Source: Undibacterium pigrum (GTDB taxonomy: Bacteria; Pseudomonadota; Gammaproteobacteria; Burkholderiales; Burkholderiaceae_D). From it: a stretch of 64,000 nucleotides of DNA. Below, piece by piece: positions 49,033 to 58,030 of this stretch. The position numbers and the translations under genes are program-made. The notes beneath the pieces are model-generated. The model ran no database searches. It was not told the origin of the DNA and worked only from the letters and a program-made list of their open reading frames with translations. Within the stretch, counting starts at the first letter, position 1; each line of letters begins with the position of its first letter. The stretch covers positions 1-64,000 of the forward strand of contig NZ_QJKB01000005.1 in assembly GCF_003201815.1 (NCBI RefSeq), written 5' to 3'.

Positions 49033-50988
49033 ATGAATAAGCAGACTCTCGTTCTTTCCGTCCTGGGTATAGGCGCACTGGCGCTGACACCTGTGGTCAT
49101 GCATAACCCCTACTACCTGCATCTGGCGGAGACCATACTGATCTACGCCATCCTGCTGTTTGGCCTCGATATCGTGGTTGGTTACACTGGCCAGGTATCA
49201 CTCGGCCATGCTGGCCTGTTTGGCATAGGCTCGTATACGACCGGTGTGCTGGTCTACAAGCTTGGCATGTCGGTATTTGTCGCCATCCCTTGCAGTATCG
49301 CCGTTACGGCCCTGTTTGGTGCCTTGCTGGCCCTGCCTGCACTGCGTGTGACCGGACCTTACCTGGCCATGGTGACGCTGGCCTTTGGTACCATCATCCA
49401 GATTCTCATCAATGAAATGAGTTTCCTGACTGAAGGCCCAATGGGTATCAAACTCACCAAGCCTGTCATATTTGGGCAAAAGCTGGGTGAGGTTGGTTTC
49501 TTCTATCTGGTTGCCATCATGCTGGTACTGGCACTGGTCGTGGTACACCGCGTTTTACGCTCCCACTATGGCCGCGCTTTCCAGGCTTTGCGTGATAGCC
49601 CTATCGCGTCTGACTGCATGGGTGTGTCCGTCTATAAATACAAAGTCATTGCCTTCGTTATCAGTGCTGCACTGGCTGGTTTGGCGGGTAGTCTGTATGC
49701 GTATTCAGAAGAATATATTTCGCCGAATACCTACAACTTTGAGCTGACCATCATGTTCCTGCTGGCCGTCATCATGGGCGGGCGCAAGACTCGTACCGGC
49801 TCATTGCTGGGTGCTTTGATTGTCGTGATGCTGCCATCGCTGCTGGCTGATATAGAACTGTTCCGCAAGATTGCTACAGTAGCTGCAGTCATTGCCGTCA
49901 TTGCAGGTGGCGTGGCAATCAGCAAAAAACGCAAGACAGTCAGGGAGCTCATGGTGCCAGTCGTCGCGACTGTTGCCATGGCCTTGTTCTCTTACAAGCT
50001 GGAAAACATCACTGACTGGCGTCTGACCATCTTTGGCTTGATGACCTTGTTCGTCGTGTATTACCTGCAGGATGGTATCGTTGGTTTCGTCAACGGTTTG
50101 CTGGGTAAGGGGCAGACGCATCTCATCATCAATGCCGGTAAAGACAGCAAGGCTGGCGATGCCATCGTCCATGCCAGCGATACCCGCATGGGCGTCTTGC
50201 TGACAGGCCGGAAAATCCTCATGCAATTTGGTGGTCTGAAAGCCCTGAACCAGGTTGATCTGCAAATCCATAAAGGGACGGTGCATGGTTTGATTGGCCC
50301 CAATGGTTCTGGCAAAAGCACCATGATGAATGTACTGACCGGCATTTATAAACCTACCGATGGTGTGGTGGAGTTTTCTGGCAAGGTCATCTCTGGCAGC
50401 ACGCCATCGGCGATCGCACTGGGTGGTGTGGCGCGCACTTTCCAGAACGTGCAATTGTTTGGTGAAATGACGGCGACAGAAAACATCCTGGTTGGCTTGC
50501 ACAATACCTTCCGCAGCAATGTGGGTGATGCCATGTTGCATACCCCACGTTATCTGCGTGAAGAGCAACAGGCAAGGGAACGTGCAGCAAGCATACTGCA
50601 ATTTGTGGGCCTGGCTGACCTGGCCAATGAAGAGGCGCGCAATCTGCCTTATGGCAAACAACGCCTGCTCGAAATTGGCCGCGCACTTGGTCTCAATCCA
50701 CAACTGCTGTTGCTGGATGAACCTGCTGCTGGCCTGACTGCACCTGACATCAAGGATCTGATTGCCATCATACGCAAGATACGCGAACACGGCATCACCA
50801 TCATCCTTATCGAACATCATATGGATGTGGTCATGTCGATTTGCGATACCGTGACTGTGCTGGATTTTGGTCAGAAAATTGCAGAAGGCAAACCGGCTGC
50901 AGTGCAAGCCGACCCTAAAGTCATTGAAGCCTATCTGGGTGGCAGCATTGCTGACACGACCGATACCGCTGATACTGCCGCAGCCTGA
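49033..50988 (+). CDS. livMG: Fused LivM permease - LivG ATPase
   Basis: One frame of 651 residues. Residues 1 to about 365 are a LivM-type permease (VVGYTGQVSLGHAGLFGIGSYTTG; GSLLGALIVVMLPSLL). Residues from about 395 are a LivG-type ATPase (Walker A GPNGSGKST; signature LPYGKQRLLEIGRAL; Walker B LLLLDEPAAGL). Within the permease, about 50 extra residues (RKIATVAAVIAVIAGG... to KLENI) add one or two hydrophobic stretches before the usual final helix (DWRLTIFGLMTLFVVYYLQDG). The fusion puts permease and ATPase in fixed proportion. The tail is a DTTDTADTAAA repeat. Confidence 0.92.
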   Translation: MNKQTLVLSVLGIGALALTPVVMHNPYYLHLAETILIYAILLFGLDIVVGYTGQVSLGHAGLFGIGSYTTGVLVYKLGMSVFVAIPCSIAVTALFGALLALPALRVTGPYLAMVTLAFGTIIQILINEMSFLTEGPMGIKLTKPVIFGQKLGEVGFFYLVAIMLVLALVVVHRVLRSHYGRAFQALRDSPIASDCMGVSVYKYKVIAFVISAALAGLAGSLYAYSEEYISPNTYNFELTIMFLLAVIMGGRKTRTGSLLGALIVVMLPSLLADIELFRKIATVAAVIAVIAGGVAISKKRKTVRELMVPVVATVAMALFSYKLENITDWRLTIFGLMTLFVVYYLQDGIVGFVNGLLGKGQTHLIINAGKDSKAGDAIVHASDTRMGVLLTGRKILMQFGGLKALNQVDLQIHKGTVHGLIGPNGSGKSTMMNVLTGIYKPTDGVVEFSGKVISGSTPSAIALGGVARTFQNVQLFGEMTATENILVGLHNTFRSNVGDAMLHTPRYLREEQQARERAASILQFVGLADLANEEARNLPYGKQRLLEIGRALGLNPQLLLLDEPAAGLTAPDIKDLIAIIRKIREHGITIILIEHHMDVVMSICDTVTVLDFGQKIAEGKPAAVQADPKVIEAYLGGSIADTTDTADTAAA

Positions 50989-50998
50989 GGAGAGAGCA

Positions 50999-51727
50999 AT
51001 GTTAACTATTTCAAATCTGCATGCGGCTTATGGCAAGGTCGAAGTCTTGCATGGTATTTCCATGGAAGTACCCAAGGGTAAAGTCGTCACACTGATAGGT
51101 TCCAACGGTGCTGGCAAGACCACCACCATGCGCGCTATATCAGGCATGTTGAAACCCAAAGAAGGCACGGTGACCCTCGCTGGCAAAGATGTCACCGGGC
51201 TTGATTCCCACAAGATCGCCAGGGCTGGTCTCGCGCATTCGCCAGAAGGCCGGCGCGTGTTTGCCACCATGTCGGTGACTGACAATCTCTTGCTCGGCGC
51301 TTTCCCGCGTTTCACCCGCAGCCGCCCTCGCGGTGATATAGAAAGTGATCTGCAAAAAGCCATGGAATTGTTCCCGCGTTTGAAAGAACGCAAGAACCAG
51401 CTGGCGGGTACACTGTCTGGCGGCGAACAACAAATGCTGGCGATGGCGCGGGCCGTCATGCTCAACCCTGATGTGGTTTTGCTGGATGAACCATCCATGG
51501 GCCTGGCACCTATCCTGGTAGATGAAGTTTTGCGCATCATCGTGCGTCTCAAAGAGCAAGGCACGACCATGCTGCTGGTGGAACAGTTTGCGGCAGCGGC
51601 TTTGGCTGTCGCGGACTATGGTTATGTGCTGGAAAACGGCAGGATATCCGTGCATGGTCCGGCGGCCAGTTTGCAGAATGACCCGGCAGTAAAAGCTGCT
51701 TATCTTGGTGGTGGTGCACAGCATTAA
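50999..51727 (+). CDS. livF: Branched-chain amino acid ABC transporter ATPase LivF
   Basis: Encodes 242 residues starting MLTISNLHAAYGKVEVLHGIS. It has Walker A GSNGAGKTT, signature LSGGEQQMLAMARA and Walker B VVLLDEPSMGLAP, the LivF pattern. The ATG at 50999 follows TGAGGAG. It powers uptake together with the LivG half of the fused protein. A terminator follows. Confidence 0.94.
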   Translation: MLTISNLHAAYGKVEVLHGISMEVPKGKVVTLIGSNGAGKTTTMRAISGMLKPKEGTVTLAGKDVTGLDSHKIARAGLAHSPEGRRVFATMSVTDNLLLGAFPRFTRSRPRGDIESDLQKAMELFPRLKERKNQLAGTLSGGEQQMLAMARAVMLNPDVVLLDEPSMGLAPILVDEVLRIIVRLKEQGTTMLLVEQFAAAALAVADYGYVLENGRISVHGPAASLQNDPAVKAAYLGGGAQH

Positions 51728-51760
51728 TTAGTATTAGATGCATCACGAAGATATTGCGTA

Positions 51761-51786
51761 AAAATGGGGAGCTTGCTCCCCATTTT
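51761..51786 (+). terminator. Terminator after livF
   Basis: AAAATGGGGAGC (51761-51772) mirrors GCTCCCCATTTT (51775-51786); the practical hairpin is ATGGGGA/TCCCCAT with a GCTTGC loop, followed by TTTT and a T-rich stretch. It ends the Liv operon. Confidence 0.85.
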
Positions 51787-51836
51787 CTTGTTTTGACGCA
51801 TCAATTTTTGCTTGAATTGTGATATTTTGCCATGCT

Positions 51837-51858
51837 GAAATGCGATCGTTCGCATTTC
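51837..51858. promoter_or_regulatory. Palindrome before the alpha/beta hydrolase gene
   Basis: GAAATGCGA (51837-51845) and TCGCATTTC (51850-51858) are a perfect inverted repeat around TCGT, 26 bases before the start codon. Upstream TTGACG (51793-51798) could be a -35 box, but no -10 box is well spaced. The dyad could be an operator or a 5' hairpin. Confidence 0.4.
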
Positions 51859-51883
51859 ACATTGATCACTATTGAGCATACCT

Positions 51884-52828
51884 ATGAATTCCATTTCTTC
51901 ACAAATCCGCCTTAGCATTCTGGTGTTGACTTCACTTTTTAGTGTCTCCTGCATGGCCGCGCCAGTGCTGCAAGAACACACAATAAAAATCGATGGCAAG
52001 CAAAGACGCTACTTTCATTTATCCAACACGGCCGCAGCACATAGTGGACCGGCCATCCTCCTGGTCAGTGGCTCGGGTTGCGATGACTTTTCTGTGCGCC
52101 TCTCGATGTTTTTTGAACGCTATTCCACTGCCGTCAATGTTTATTATCTGGAAAAACCTGGCGTCATCAAAAATGCCGATGGCAGCAAATGCAGCAAAGA
52201 ATTCCAGGCAGCAGACAAATTTGATCAGCGCTTGTCTGATCATATAAAGTTCCTTGAACAAGAGCCTGAATTGAAAAAAATGCCAGCGCGTTCGATTGCT
52301 GTCCTGGGCTTTTCTGAAGGCGGTGCAGTCGCCCCCTATATTGCCAGGGATAGCAAGAAGATAGGCTGGCTGGCAACTGCTGGTAGTGGTGGTTTGAAGC
52401 AGAGTGAAGAATTCCTGATCTTTGCAGATCGTGGCGTGGAGCCTTATGCCAAGCCATTCTCTCGCGATTATTTCTTGCACATCTATGCCGAGATCATGAA
52501 AGACGGCAAGAGCCTCAGTAAAGAATTTTTTGGCCATCCCTATGCTTATTGGTCAGGTCGTTTATTCACAGATCCTTTGAGTGTATATGCAAGCCTGGAT
52601 ATTCCCATGGTAGCGGCAATGGGTGAGAAGGATGATAGTGTGCCGATAGAATCAGGGCATGCCTTGCGGGATTATTTCTTGAAACATCCTGAGAAGGATT
52701 TTCATTTCGTGGAATTTCCTGGGGCCAGTCATGGTTTGAAGACTCCGGACAGGAATGGGGCGCAGGAATTTGTTGCGGGGTTGGAGGGATGGTTTAAGGG
52801 GGATAAGAAGGCGTTTGAGTTGAAGTGA
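51884..52828 (+). CDS. Exported alpha/beta-hydrolase-fold protein
   Basis: Encodes 314 residues with a signal peptide (LSILVLTSLFSVSCMAAP; type I cleavage near MA-A, although a Cys is also present). The hydrolase fold is visible in LLVSGSGCDDF, the nucleophile elbow GFSEGG (Ser around 147), an Asp in GEKDDSVP and a late His in GASHGL, a plausible Ser-Asp-His triad. Substrate unknown: esterases and peptidases share this fold. The last 100 bases are more G-rich than the rest. Alone between the Liv operon and a repeat region. Confidence 0.75.
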   Translation: MNSISSQIRLSILVLTSLFSVSCMAAPVLQEHTIKIDGKQRRYFHLSNTAAAHSGPAILLVSGSGCDDFSVRLSMFFERYSTAVNVYYLEKPGVIKNADGSKCSKEFQAADKFDQRLSDHIKFLEQEPELKKMPARSIAVLGFSEGGAVAPYIARDSKKIGWLATAGSGGLKQSEEFLIFADRGVEPYAKPFSRDYFLHIYAEIMKDGKSLSKEFFGHPYAYWSGRLFTDPLSVYASLDIPMVAAMGEKDDSVPIESGHALRDYFLKHPEKDFHFVEFPGASHGLKTPDRNGAQEFVAGLEGWFKGDKKAFELK

Positions 52829-52879
52829 TTATCACACTTCTTGAGTTGCTTAGTTTGGAATTTAGGGCAATCTTATTGG

Positions 52880-52928
52880 CGTCATTCCACCGGGCTGGCG
52901 CTCCAGCGTGGGGTTAGCTGGAATCCAG
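52880..52928. repeat. Short inverted element, left outer copy
   Basis: GTCATTCCA (52881-52889) through GCTGGAATCCAG (52917-52928) forms a dyad-like unit of a dispersed type. A related unit in the opposite orientation lies at 55036-55067 on the far side of the enoyl-CoA hydratase-family gene. The gap 52829-53414 contains this unit and the MITE-like element but no credible gene. Confidence 0.6.
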
Positions 52929-53050
52929 TGTCGCTCTTGGTATATCGTGGCGTCATTTAACTTCAGATCTTTATTGTTTTACGTCTTTGCTTCTCAAATG
53001 CCTGCACATGTTATTTAAGATCGCCGGCCGGTGGTAGACCGGCGGCTACC

Positions 53051-53340
53051 CACCTTTTTGTCTCGCCAAAAAAGGTGGGCCAAAAAGGCGACCCAGGCGT
53101 CGTCGCCCCCTAAAGGGGGTTCCCGTTTGTGCAGTACAAAAAATGGGAAGGCCCGAAACTCGCTACCCTTGCAGGGCGCACAATCGCTTGCAAGCGATTG
53201 CCGTTACGCTGGCGAGATGCATGCATCTCGAAACCCCAGCTACACCTCAGACAGCGGTCCTTCTTTTTCCATTTTCTGTACAGCACAAACGGCGTCGACA
53301 CATGGGAACTGCGAAAATCAAAAGCAACCGCAACTTCAAA
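53051..53340 (+). repeat. MITE-like palindromic element, copy 1
   Basis: The core at 53123-53292 is bounded by 24-base terminal inverted repeats starting CCGTTTGTGC (53123-53146) and ending GCACAAACGG (53269-53292). Inside are a perfect 20-bp palindrome CAATCGCTTGCAAGCGATTG (53181-53200) and an 18-bp palindrome CGAGATGCATGCATCTCG (53213-53230). Similarity to copy 2 extends outward to the hairpin CACCTTTTTG/CCAAAAAAGGTG at 53051-53077 and to about 53340. No transposase gene is present. Short frames across it are not credible genes. Confidence 0.8.
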
Positions 53341-53414
53341 AGCGACGTCACCACGACCTTAGTTCAAATTTTTTGATCTGCGATTGATCAACTCAGATCA
53401 GTCAGCCTTTCAAC

Positions 53415-54509
53415 TCATCCTTCCAAATACCGCAAAGGATGCGCATGAGCAGGCCAGGCTTCTGCAAAGAATCCTGTCACTTGTTCCGTCGTTACTTCAG
53501 CCAATGTCGCAGGTGACCAGCGTGGTGTATTGTCTTTGTCTACCACCAGGGCGCGCACACCTTCCAGCACTTCACCATGCTTGAAGCAATGGCGTACCAT
53601 GTTTCTTTCCATGCGCAGACAAGCAGATACGTTCATGTCTTTACTGCGGCGCAGTTGTTCCAGTGTGACTGACATCAGTAATGGCGAACGCTTTTGCATG
53701 GTAGTCAGGGTTTGTTGGGCAAATTCGCTGTTGTCCTGCTGTAGTTTTTCACTGATGGCAGCAACGCTACTGCCTGCGAATATGTCGTTGATTGCAGCGT
53801 GTTGTATCGCCAGTTTGCTGGCATCCGGTTTTGCCTGGTCTGCAAAAGTTGCTGCGAAATCGCGTATCGCTACACGCAGGTCTGTAGCTGTGCTTTCACT
53901 CAGCAAATTCATCAGTGCAGGAATTTCTGTCGTCGGAATATACACATCCGCCAGACAAGCATAGATGGCATCAGCGGCGGTGATGATTTCGCCAGTCAAT
54001 CCCAGATAAGTACCAATTTCACCCTCAGTGCGTGATAGGAAATAGCCGCCACCTACATCAGGGAAAAGACCGATATTCACTTCAGGCATGGCCATCTTGG
54101 TACGCTCAGTGACGATGCGCAAGCGGCAATCTGGTCCTGCCTGGGCGATACCCATACCACCGCCCATGACCACGCCATTCATCAGCGCGATGTAGGGTTT
54201 GGGATAGAAATGGATTAAATGATTTAAGGCATATTCTTCAGTGAAAAAATCTTCCAGCAGGGCTGAGTCGCCTTTGGGTGTGGCAGTACCTACGTCATAG
54301 AAAAAACGGATATCACCACCGGCACAAAATGCCTTTTCGCTGCTGCTATGGATAAACACGGCACGCACATTCTGATCATCCTGCCAGGCCAGCAAAGTCG
54401 TTGTCAGTGCTCTTACCATATCGAGAGACAGCGAGTTCAAGGCTTTGGGTCTGTCGAGGGTGATGTAGCCTATATTGTTCTTGACGGAGGTAAGTACAAA
54501 TTCGCTCAT
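53415..54509 (-). CDS. Enoyl-CoA hydratase/isomerase family protein, probably 3-hydroxyisobutyryl-CoA hydrolase
   Basis: Encodes 364 residues. A crotonase fold is visible in ITLDRPKALNSLSLDMV, the oxyanion-hole segment AFCAGGDIRFFYD, NGVVMGGGMGIA and the Glu/Asp segment MPEVNIGLFPDVGGGYFLSR. The length and the C-terminal region (MNVSACLRMERNMVRHCFKHGEVLEGVRALVVDKDNTPRWSP) match 3-hydroxyisobutyryl-CoA hydrolases of valine breakdown. No other valine-pathway gene is nearby, apart from the Liv transporter. It stands alone between two inverted copies of the MITE-like repeat. Confidence 0.85.
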   Translation of the reverse strand: MSEFVLTSVKNNIGYITLDRPKALNSLSLDMVRALTTTLLAWQDDQNVRAVFIHSSSEKAFCAGGDIRFFYDVGTATPKGDSALLEDFFTEEYALNHLIHFYPKPYIALMNGVVMGGGMGIAQAGPDCRLRIVTERTKMAMPEVNIGLFPDVGGGYFLSRTEGEIGTYLGLTGEIITAADAIYACLADVYIPTTEIPALMNLLSESTATDLRVAIRDFAATFADQAKPDASKLAIQHAAINDIFAGSSVAAISEKLQQDNSEFAQQTLTTMQKRSPLLMSVTLEQLRRSKDMNVSACLRMERNMVRHCFKHGEVLEGVRALVVDKDNTPRWSPATLAEVTTEQVTGFFAEAWPAHAHPLRYLEG

Positions 54510-54644
54510 GATGGTTGACTATGCAGGGTAGGGGATGAAGCTGCTATTTTAACTTTGTCAGGCTTGGGCGTCACGGGGTGTATATGTTTATGAGGAAATA
54601 GAGTAAGGCTGCATGCTCGTTGCTGTTGCTGCTGCTGTTGGGTT

Positions 54645-54935
54645 TGACGTTGCGGTTGTTTTTGACTTTCCGCAGTTCCCATGTGTAGACGCCGTTTGTG
54701 CAGTACAGAAAATGGATCAAGAAATGCCCGTGTCTGAGGTGTAGCAGGGGTTTCGAAGTGCATGCACTTCGCCTGCGAAACGGCAATCGCTTGCAAGCGA
54801 TTGTGCGCCCTGCAAGGGGAGCGAGTTTCGGGCATTTCCCATTTTTTGTACTGCATAAACGGGTACCCCGAAGGGGCGGCTACGCCTGGGTCGCCTTTCT
54901 TTGAATACTTACTTTGGCGACGCAAAGAAAGTATT
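54645..54935 (-). repeat. MITE-like palindromic element, copy 2 (inverted)
   Basis: The core at 54692-54862 has terminal repeats CCGTTTGTGC... (54692-54715) and ...CATAAACGG (54839-54862). It keeps the same 20-bp palindrome CAATCGCTTGCAAGCGATTG (54784-54803). Its second palindrome is CGAAGTGCATGCACTTCG (54754-54771), which differs from copy 1 by paired changes on both arms. The outer hairpin is ATACTTACTTTG/CAAAGAAAGTAT (54905-54934). It is inverted relative to copy 1. Confidence 0.8.
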
Positions 54936-55031
54936 TCGGCTGCCGGGCCGAGACCCGGCCTGTATCCACGGAGGGCAAGCGTTTTAGTCAAAGCGCTGCA
55001 TGCAACAAAAACGCCACGACATGCGACGAAC

Positions 55032-55210
55032 GCCGCTGGATTCCAGCCAAAAGCACGCTGGAATGACGTTAATACACGCACGGAGTTGTCGCAGCGCATT
55101 GATACTACGAACGCACTCGTCAGGTGGGTTCCAGCTAAATCCACTCTGGAGTTCCGGCCTTGTGAAATGACGGTTAATACGTGTACGGATTGCTATAGCG
55201 CAATCAACTT
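55032..55210 (+). repeat. Right outer element and a diverged direct repeat
   Basis: CTGGATTCCAGC (55036-55047) with GCTGGAATGAC (55057-55067) is the inverted counterpart of 52880-52928. The stretch 55032-55103 recurs in diverged form at about 55127-55210: shared blocks are TTCCAGC, CTGGA, ATGACG, TTAATAC, ACGGA and AGCGCA. The 810-base gap 54510-55319 consists of the MITE-like copy and these repeats, with no credible gene. Confidence 0.55.
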
Positions 55211-55253
55211 AATAGATTGAGAAATATTATTTATTTCAAACCATGCACCCAAC

Positions 55254-55277
55254 AAAAAGGACGCCTTTAGCGTCCTT
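55254..55277 (-). terminator. Terminator of the kdsD-to-hpf operon
   Basis: On the minus strand GGACGC and GCGTCC form a stem around a TAAAG loop (55259-55275), followed by a T-run from the A-run at 55254-55258. It lies about 45 bases after the hpf stop. Confidence 0.85.
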
Positions 55278-55319
55278 GTTTTGGATGTCCACAACCCTGT
55301 TCGGGTAAGGACTGGGGTC

Positions 55320-55667
55320 TTATGAAGCCGATGCCGGATCAGGTATGTGCTTGATGGCGTCGTGCTGATGGTCTTGCATTTTATCTTTATGCTTGATGAC
55401 CTGGCGATCAAGTTTGTCTACCAGTGCATCGATTGCTGCATACAGATCATGCGCCAGACTTTCAACGTGGATATCTTTACCGCTGATATGCAAATTAATG
55501 TCGGCTTTGTGTCGTTTATCCTTTTCCCGGAGCTTGTCCACCGTCAGGATGACGGCGATATCAATGACCTGGTCGAAATGCCGCCTGATACGTTCTAGTT
55601 TGGTATGTACATATTCACGAATTGCAGGAGTTACTTCGACGTGGTGTCCACTGATGGTGAGATTCAT
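55320..55667 (-). CDS. hpf: Ribosome hibernation promoting factor, short form
   Basis: Encodes 115 residues, [27 protein letters not shown]..., with the beta-alpha-beta-beta-beta-alpha core and [43 protein letters not shown]. It binds the 30S decoding region in stationary phase and helps form 100S dimers or silent ribosomes. A His/Lys tail follows the core. It lies after rpoN, as in many proteobacteria. Confidence 0.94.
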   Translation of the reverse strand: MNLTISGHHVEVTPAIREYVHTKLERIRRHFDQVIDIAVILTVDKLREKDKRHKADINLHISGKDIHVESLAHDLYAAIDALVDKLDRQVIKHKDKMQDHQHDAIKHIPDPASAS

Positions 55668-55774
55668 ACTGTGCTCCTATAGTGATGTTACTTGCTGTAA
55701 CGATACGCCCTCGGCCTTTATTTGCCTTGAGCTAAATCATATATAGCAATTCAAACCGTGATTACAAGGACTAA

Positions 55775-57265
55775 TTACAAAGATTTACGCAAACTGACTG
55801 GTGGGATTTTGAGGGCTTCACGGTATTTGGCAACTGTCCGTCGGGCAATTACCATGCCCTGTTCACCCAGCATGTCTGCAATTTTGCTATCAGAGAGTGG
55901 GCTTTTCTGGTCTTCTGCTCCTATCAACTGCTTGATGAGTGCACGTATCGCGGTGGAAGATGCTTCACCCCCTGTTTCCGTCGCGACATGGCTGCCGAAA
56001 AAGTACTTCAACTCAAACATGCCATGTGGGGTCAACATGTATTTTTGAGTTGTTACACGTGAGATAGTGCTCTCGTGTAATCCTAGTGTATCAGCAATTT
56101 CGCGCAAAACAAGGGGGCGCATTGCAACAGCACCATGCGTGAAAAAATTGCGTTGCCTTTCAACTATCGCTTGTGCAACGCGCAATATCGTCTCGAAACG
56201 TTGCCGCATATTCTTGATGAGCCAGCGGGCTTCCTGCAATTGTGTACCCAGGCCTGCCTCACCGCGGTTTTGCTTCATGATATTGGCATACATGCTGCTG
56301 ACCCGCAGCCTGGGCATAACATCCTGATTCAGCATGACTTGCCAGCCGTTATCAGATTTTCTGACGATGACATCAGGTACGACATAGTCTGATTCATCAG
56401 CAGCAAAGGCAATGCCTGGACGTGGCTGGCACAGGCGGATAATGGTTTGTGCATCGCGCAAATCTTCATCATCGCAATCAAGAATTTTCTTGAGTTTGGT
56501 GAAATCTCTTTGTGCAAATAAAGCCAGTTGTGTTTCAACAATTTGCAATGCCAGCCTGCGCGTCACAAAAGCCACTTTGGGCATGCGCCTGATTTGCAGG
56601 GCCAGGCATTCAGACGGGCTGCGTGCACCAACGCCTGCCGGGTCAAAGCTTTGCAACATATTGAGGGCAAACGCCAGCTCTTCTGGTTCTACATAAAGTT
56701 CCAGTGGCAAACTGGCATGTATTTCATCTAATGTTTCGGTCAGGTAACCATTATTGTCGAGCGCGTCTATCATCAGCTCGACCAGGGCACGGTCACGCGG
56801 TTCGCGCAGGTTAAGACGCATCTGTTCCAGCAGATGCTCACGCAGGGTGATGTGGGCTGCACCCAGTTGCGGGCGGCCATCTTCATCATCGCCAGATTTG
56901 CTGCCATGCTGCACGTCATCAAAGCCCCAGTCTTCTTCGCTGGAGGTGGTGCTGTCATTACTGATCACGGTTTCTGCATCAGCCGGGGCTGGTTCTGCAG
57001 ATTTGTCGCTATCGTCCCTTGCGGCGGGTGCTTCCATACCGGCATCAGCAGAAGTGCTGCTGGTGTTGATGGCACCATCGGCCAGCAGGCGCACGGCGTG
57101 ATCAAGCGGGTCATCGACGCGCTCAAGCATGGGATTGTCGGTCAGCAGCGTCTCCAGCTCCTGATGCAATTCCAAAGTCGATAACTGCAATAATCGTATT
57201 GATTGCTGCAATTGCGGCGTTAAGGCCAGATGTTGTGAGGTACGTAGTTGCAGGCTTTGTTTCAT
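55775..57265 (-). CDS. rpoN: RNA polymerase sigma-54 factor
   Basis: Encodes 496 residues: activator-binding N-terminal region [30 protein letters not shown], an acidic variable region (about 60-115), the core-binding domain, a helix-turn-helix and the RpoN box ([15 protein letters not shown]) near the end. It directs transcription from -24/-12 promoters with ATP-dependent activators. The ATG at 57265 is used because the encoded start matches the family. The frame extends five codons upstream over the lptB stop. Confidence 0.96.
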   Translation of the reverse strand: MKQSLQLRTSQHLALTPQLQQSIRLLQLSTLELHQELETLLTDNPMLERVDDPLDHAVRLLADGAINTSSTSADAGMEAPAARDDSDKSAEPAPADAETVISNDSTTSSEEDWGFDDVQHGSKSGDDEDGRPQLGAAHITLREHLLEQMRLNLREPRDRALVELMIDALDNNGYLTETLDEIHASLPLELYVEPEELAFALNMLQSFDPAGVGARSPSECLALQIRRMPKVAFVTRRLALQIVETQLALFAQRDFTKLKKILDCDDEDLRDAQTIIRLCQPRPGIAFAADESDYVVPDVIVRKSDNGWQVMLNQDVMPRLRVSSMYANIMKQNRGEAGLGTQLQEARWLIKNMRQRFETILRVAQAIVERQRNFFTHGAVAMRPLVLREIADTLGLHESTISRVTTQKYMLTPHGMFELKYFFGSHVATETGGEASSTAIRALIKQLIGAEDQKSPLSDSKIADMLGEQGMVIARRTVAKYREALKIPPVSLRKSL

Positions 57266-57276
57266 GATGATTCCCG

Positions 57277-58029
57277 TCACATCCGGAAGTGTTCTCCGAG
57301 ATAAACGCGACGTACAGATTCATTTTGTATGATGTCGTCAGGCTTGCCGCTGGCGAGTACCGCGCCTTGATTGATGATGTAGGCGTGGTCGCAGATACCC
57401 AGGGTTTCACGTACATTATGGTCGGTGATCAGCACGCCGATGCCGCGTTCCTTGAGGAAGCGCACAATGCGCTGAATTTCGATGACGGCGATAGGATCAA
57501 CACCGGCAAAGGGTTCATCCAGCAAGACAAAGCGGGGATTGGTCGCCAGCGCGCGGGCAATTTCCACACGGCGGCGTTCACCACCAGAGAGTGACAGGGC
57601 CTGGCTTTCGCGTATCTTTTCGATTTGCAAATCTGCCAGCAAGGCATTCAGTCTTTGCTCAATCTTTTGGCTGCCCAGGTATTTGCCTTCGCTGTCCTTT
57701 TGCAATTCCAGTACAGCGCGGATATTGTCTTCTACCGTCAGTTTGCGAAACACCGATGCTTCCTGTGGCAGGTAAGACAGCCCAAGTACGGCGCGCTCAT
57801 GAATCGGCAATTGCGACACGTTGATATCATCAATGATGATATCGCCAGCGTCCGATGGCACCAGACCCACAATCATGTAGAACGAGGTGGTTTTGCCTGC
57901 GCCGTTCGGCCCCAGCAAACCCACCACTTCACCACTTTTCAATAGCAGCGATACATCGCGCACCACCTGGCGCGCACCATAGCGTTTTTGCAAACCCTTG
58001 ACGAGCAAGGTGCTGGACTTTGCTGTCAT
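57277..58029 (-). CDS. lptB: LPS export ABC transporter ATPase LptB
   Basis: Encodes 250 residues with Walker [11 protein letters not shown]-loop [12 protein letters not shown], signature [15 protein letters not shown] and Walker [14 protein letters not shown]. LptB powers extraction of LPS from the inner membrane with LptF/LptG, which are not in the window. It is one base after lptA. Confidence 0.96.
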   Translation of the reverse strand: MTAKSSTLLVKGLQKRYGARQVVRDVSLLLKSGEVVGLLGPNGAGKTTSFYMIVGLVPSDAGDIIIDDINVSQLPIHERAVLGLSYLPQEASVFRKLTVEDNIRAVLELQKDSEGKYLGSQKIEQRLNALLADLQIEKIRESQALSLSGGERRRVEIARALATNPRFVLLDEPFAGVDPIAVIEIQRIVRFLKERGIGVLITDHNVRETLGICDHAYIINQGAVLASGKPDDIIQNESVRRVYLGEHFRM

Positions 58030-58030
58030 C

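Noticed and set aside
51793..51826. TTGACG and GATATT as a promoter for the hydrolase gene
   Set aside because: The spacer is 22 bases, too long for a normal sigma-70 promoter.
53031..53387. Several frames of 60-118 codons across MITE copy 1, similar to frames in copy 2
   Set aside because: Similarity follows from the DNA repeat. The differences between copies preserve base pairing, not reading frame.
54506..55220. Frames of 152 codons (+) and 212 codons (-) over MITE copy 2 and its flank
   Set aside because: They cross inverted repeats, lack family resemblance and have low-complexity Gln/Arg-rich ends.
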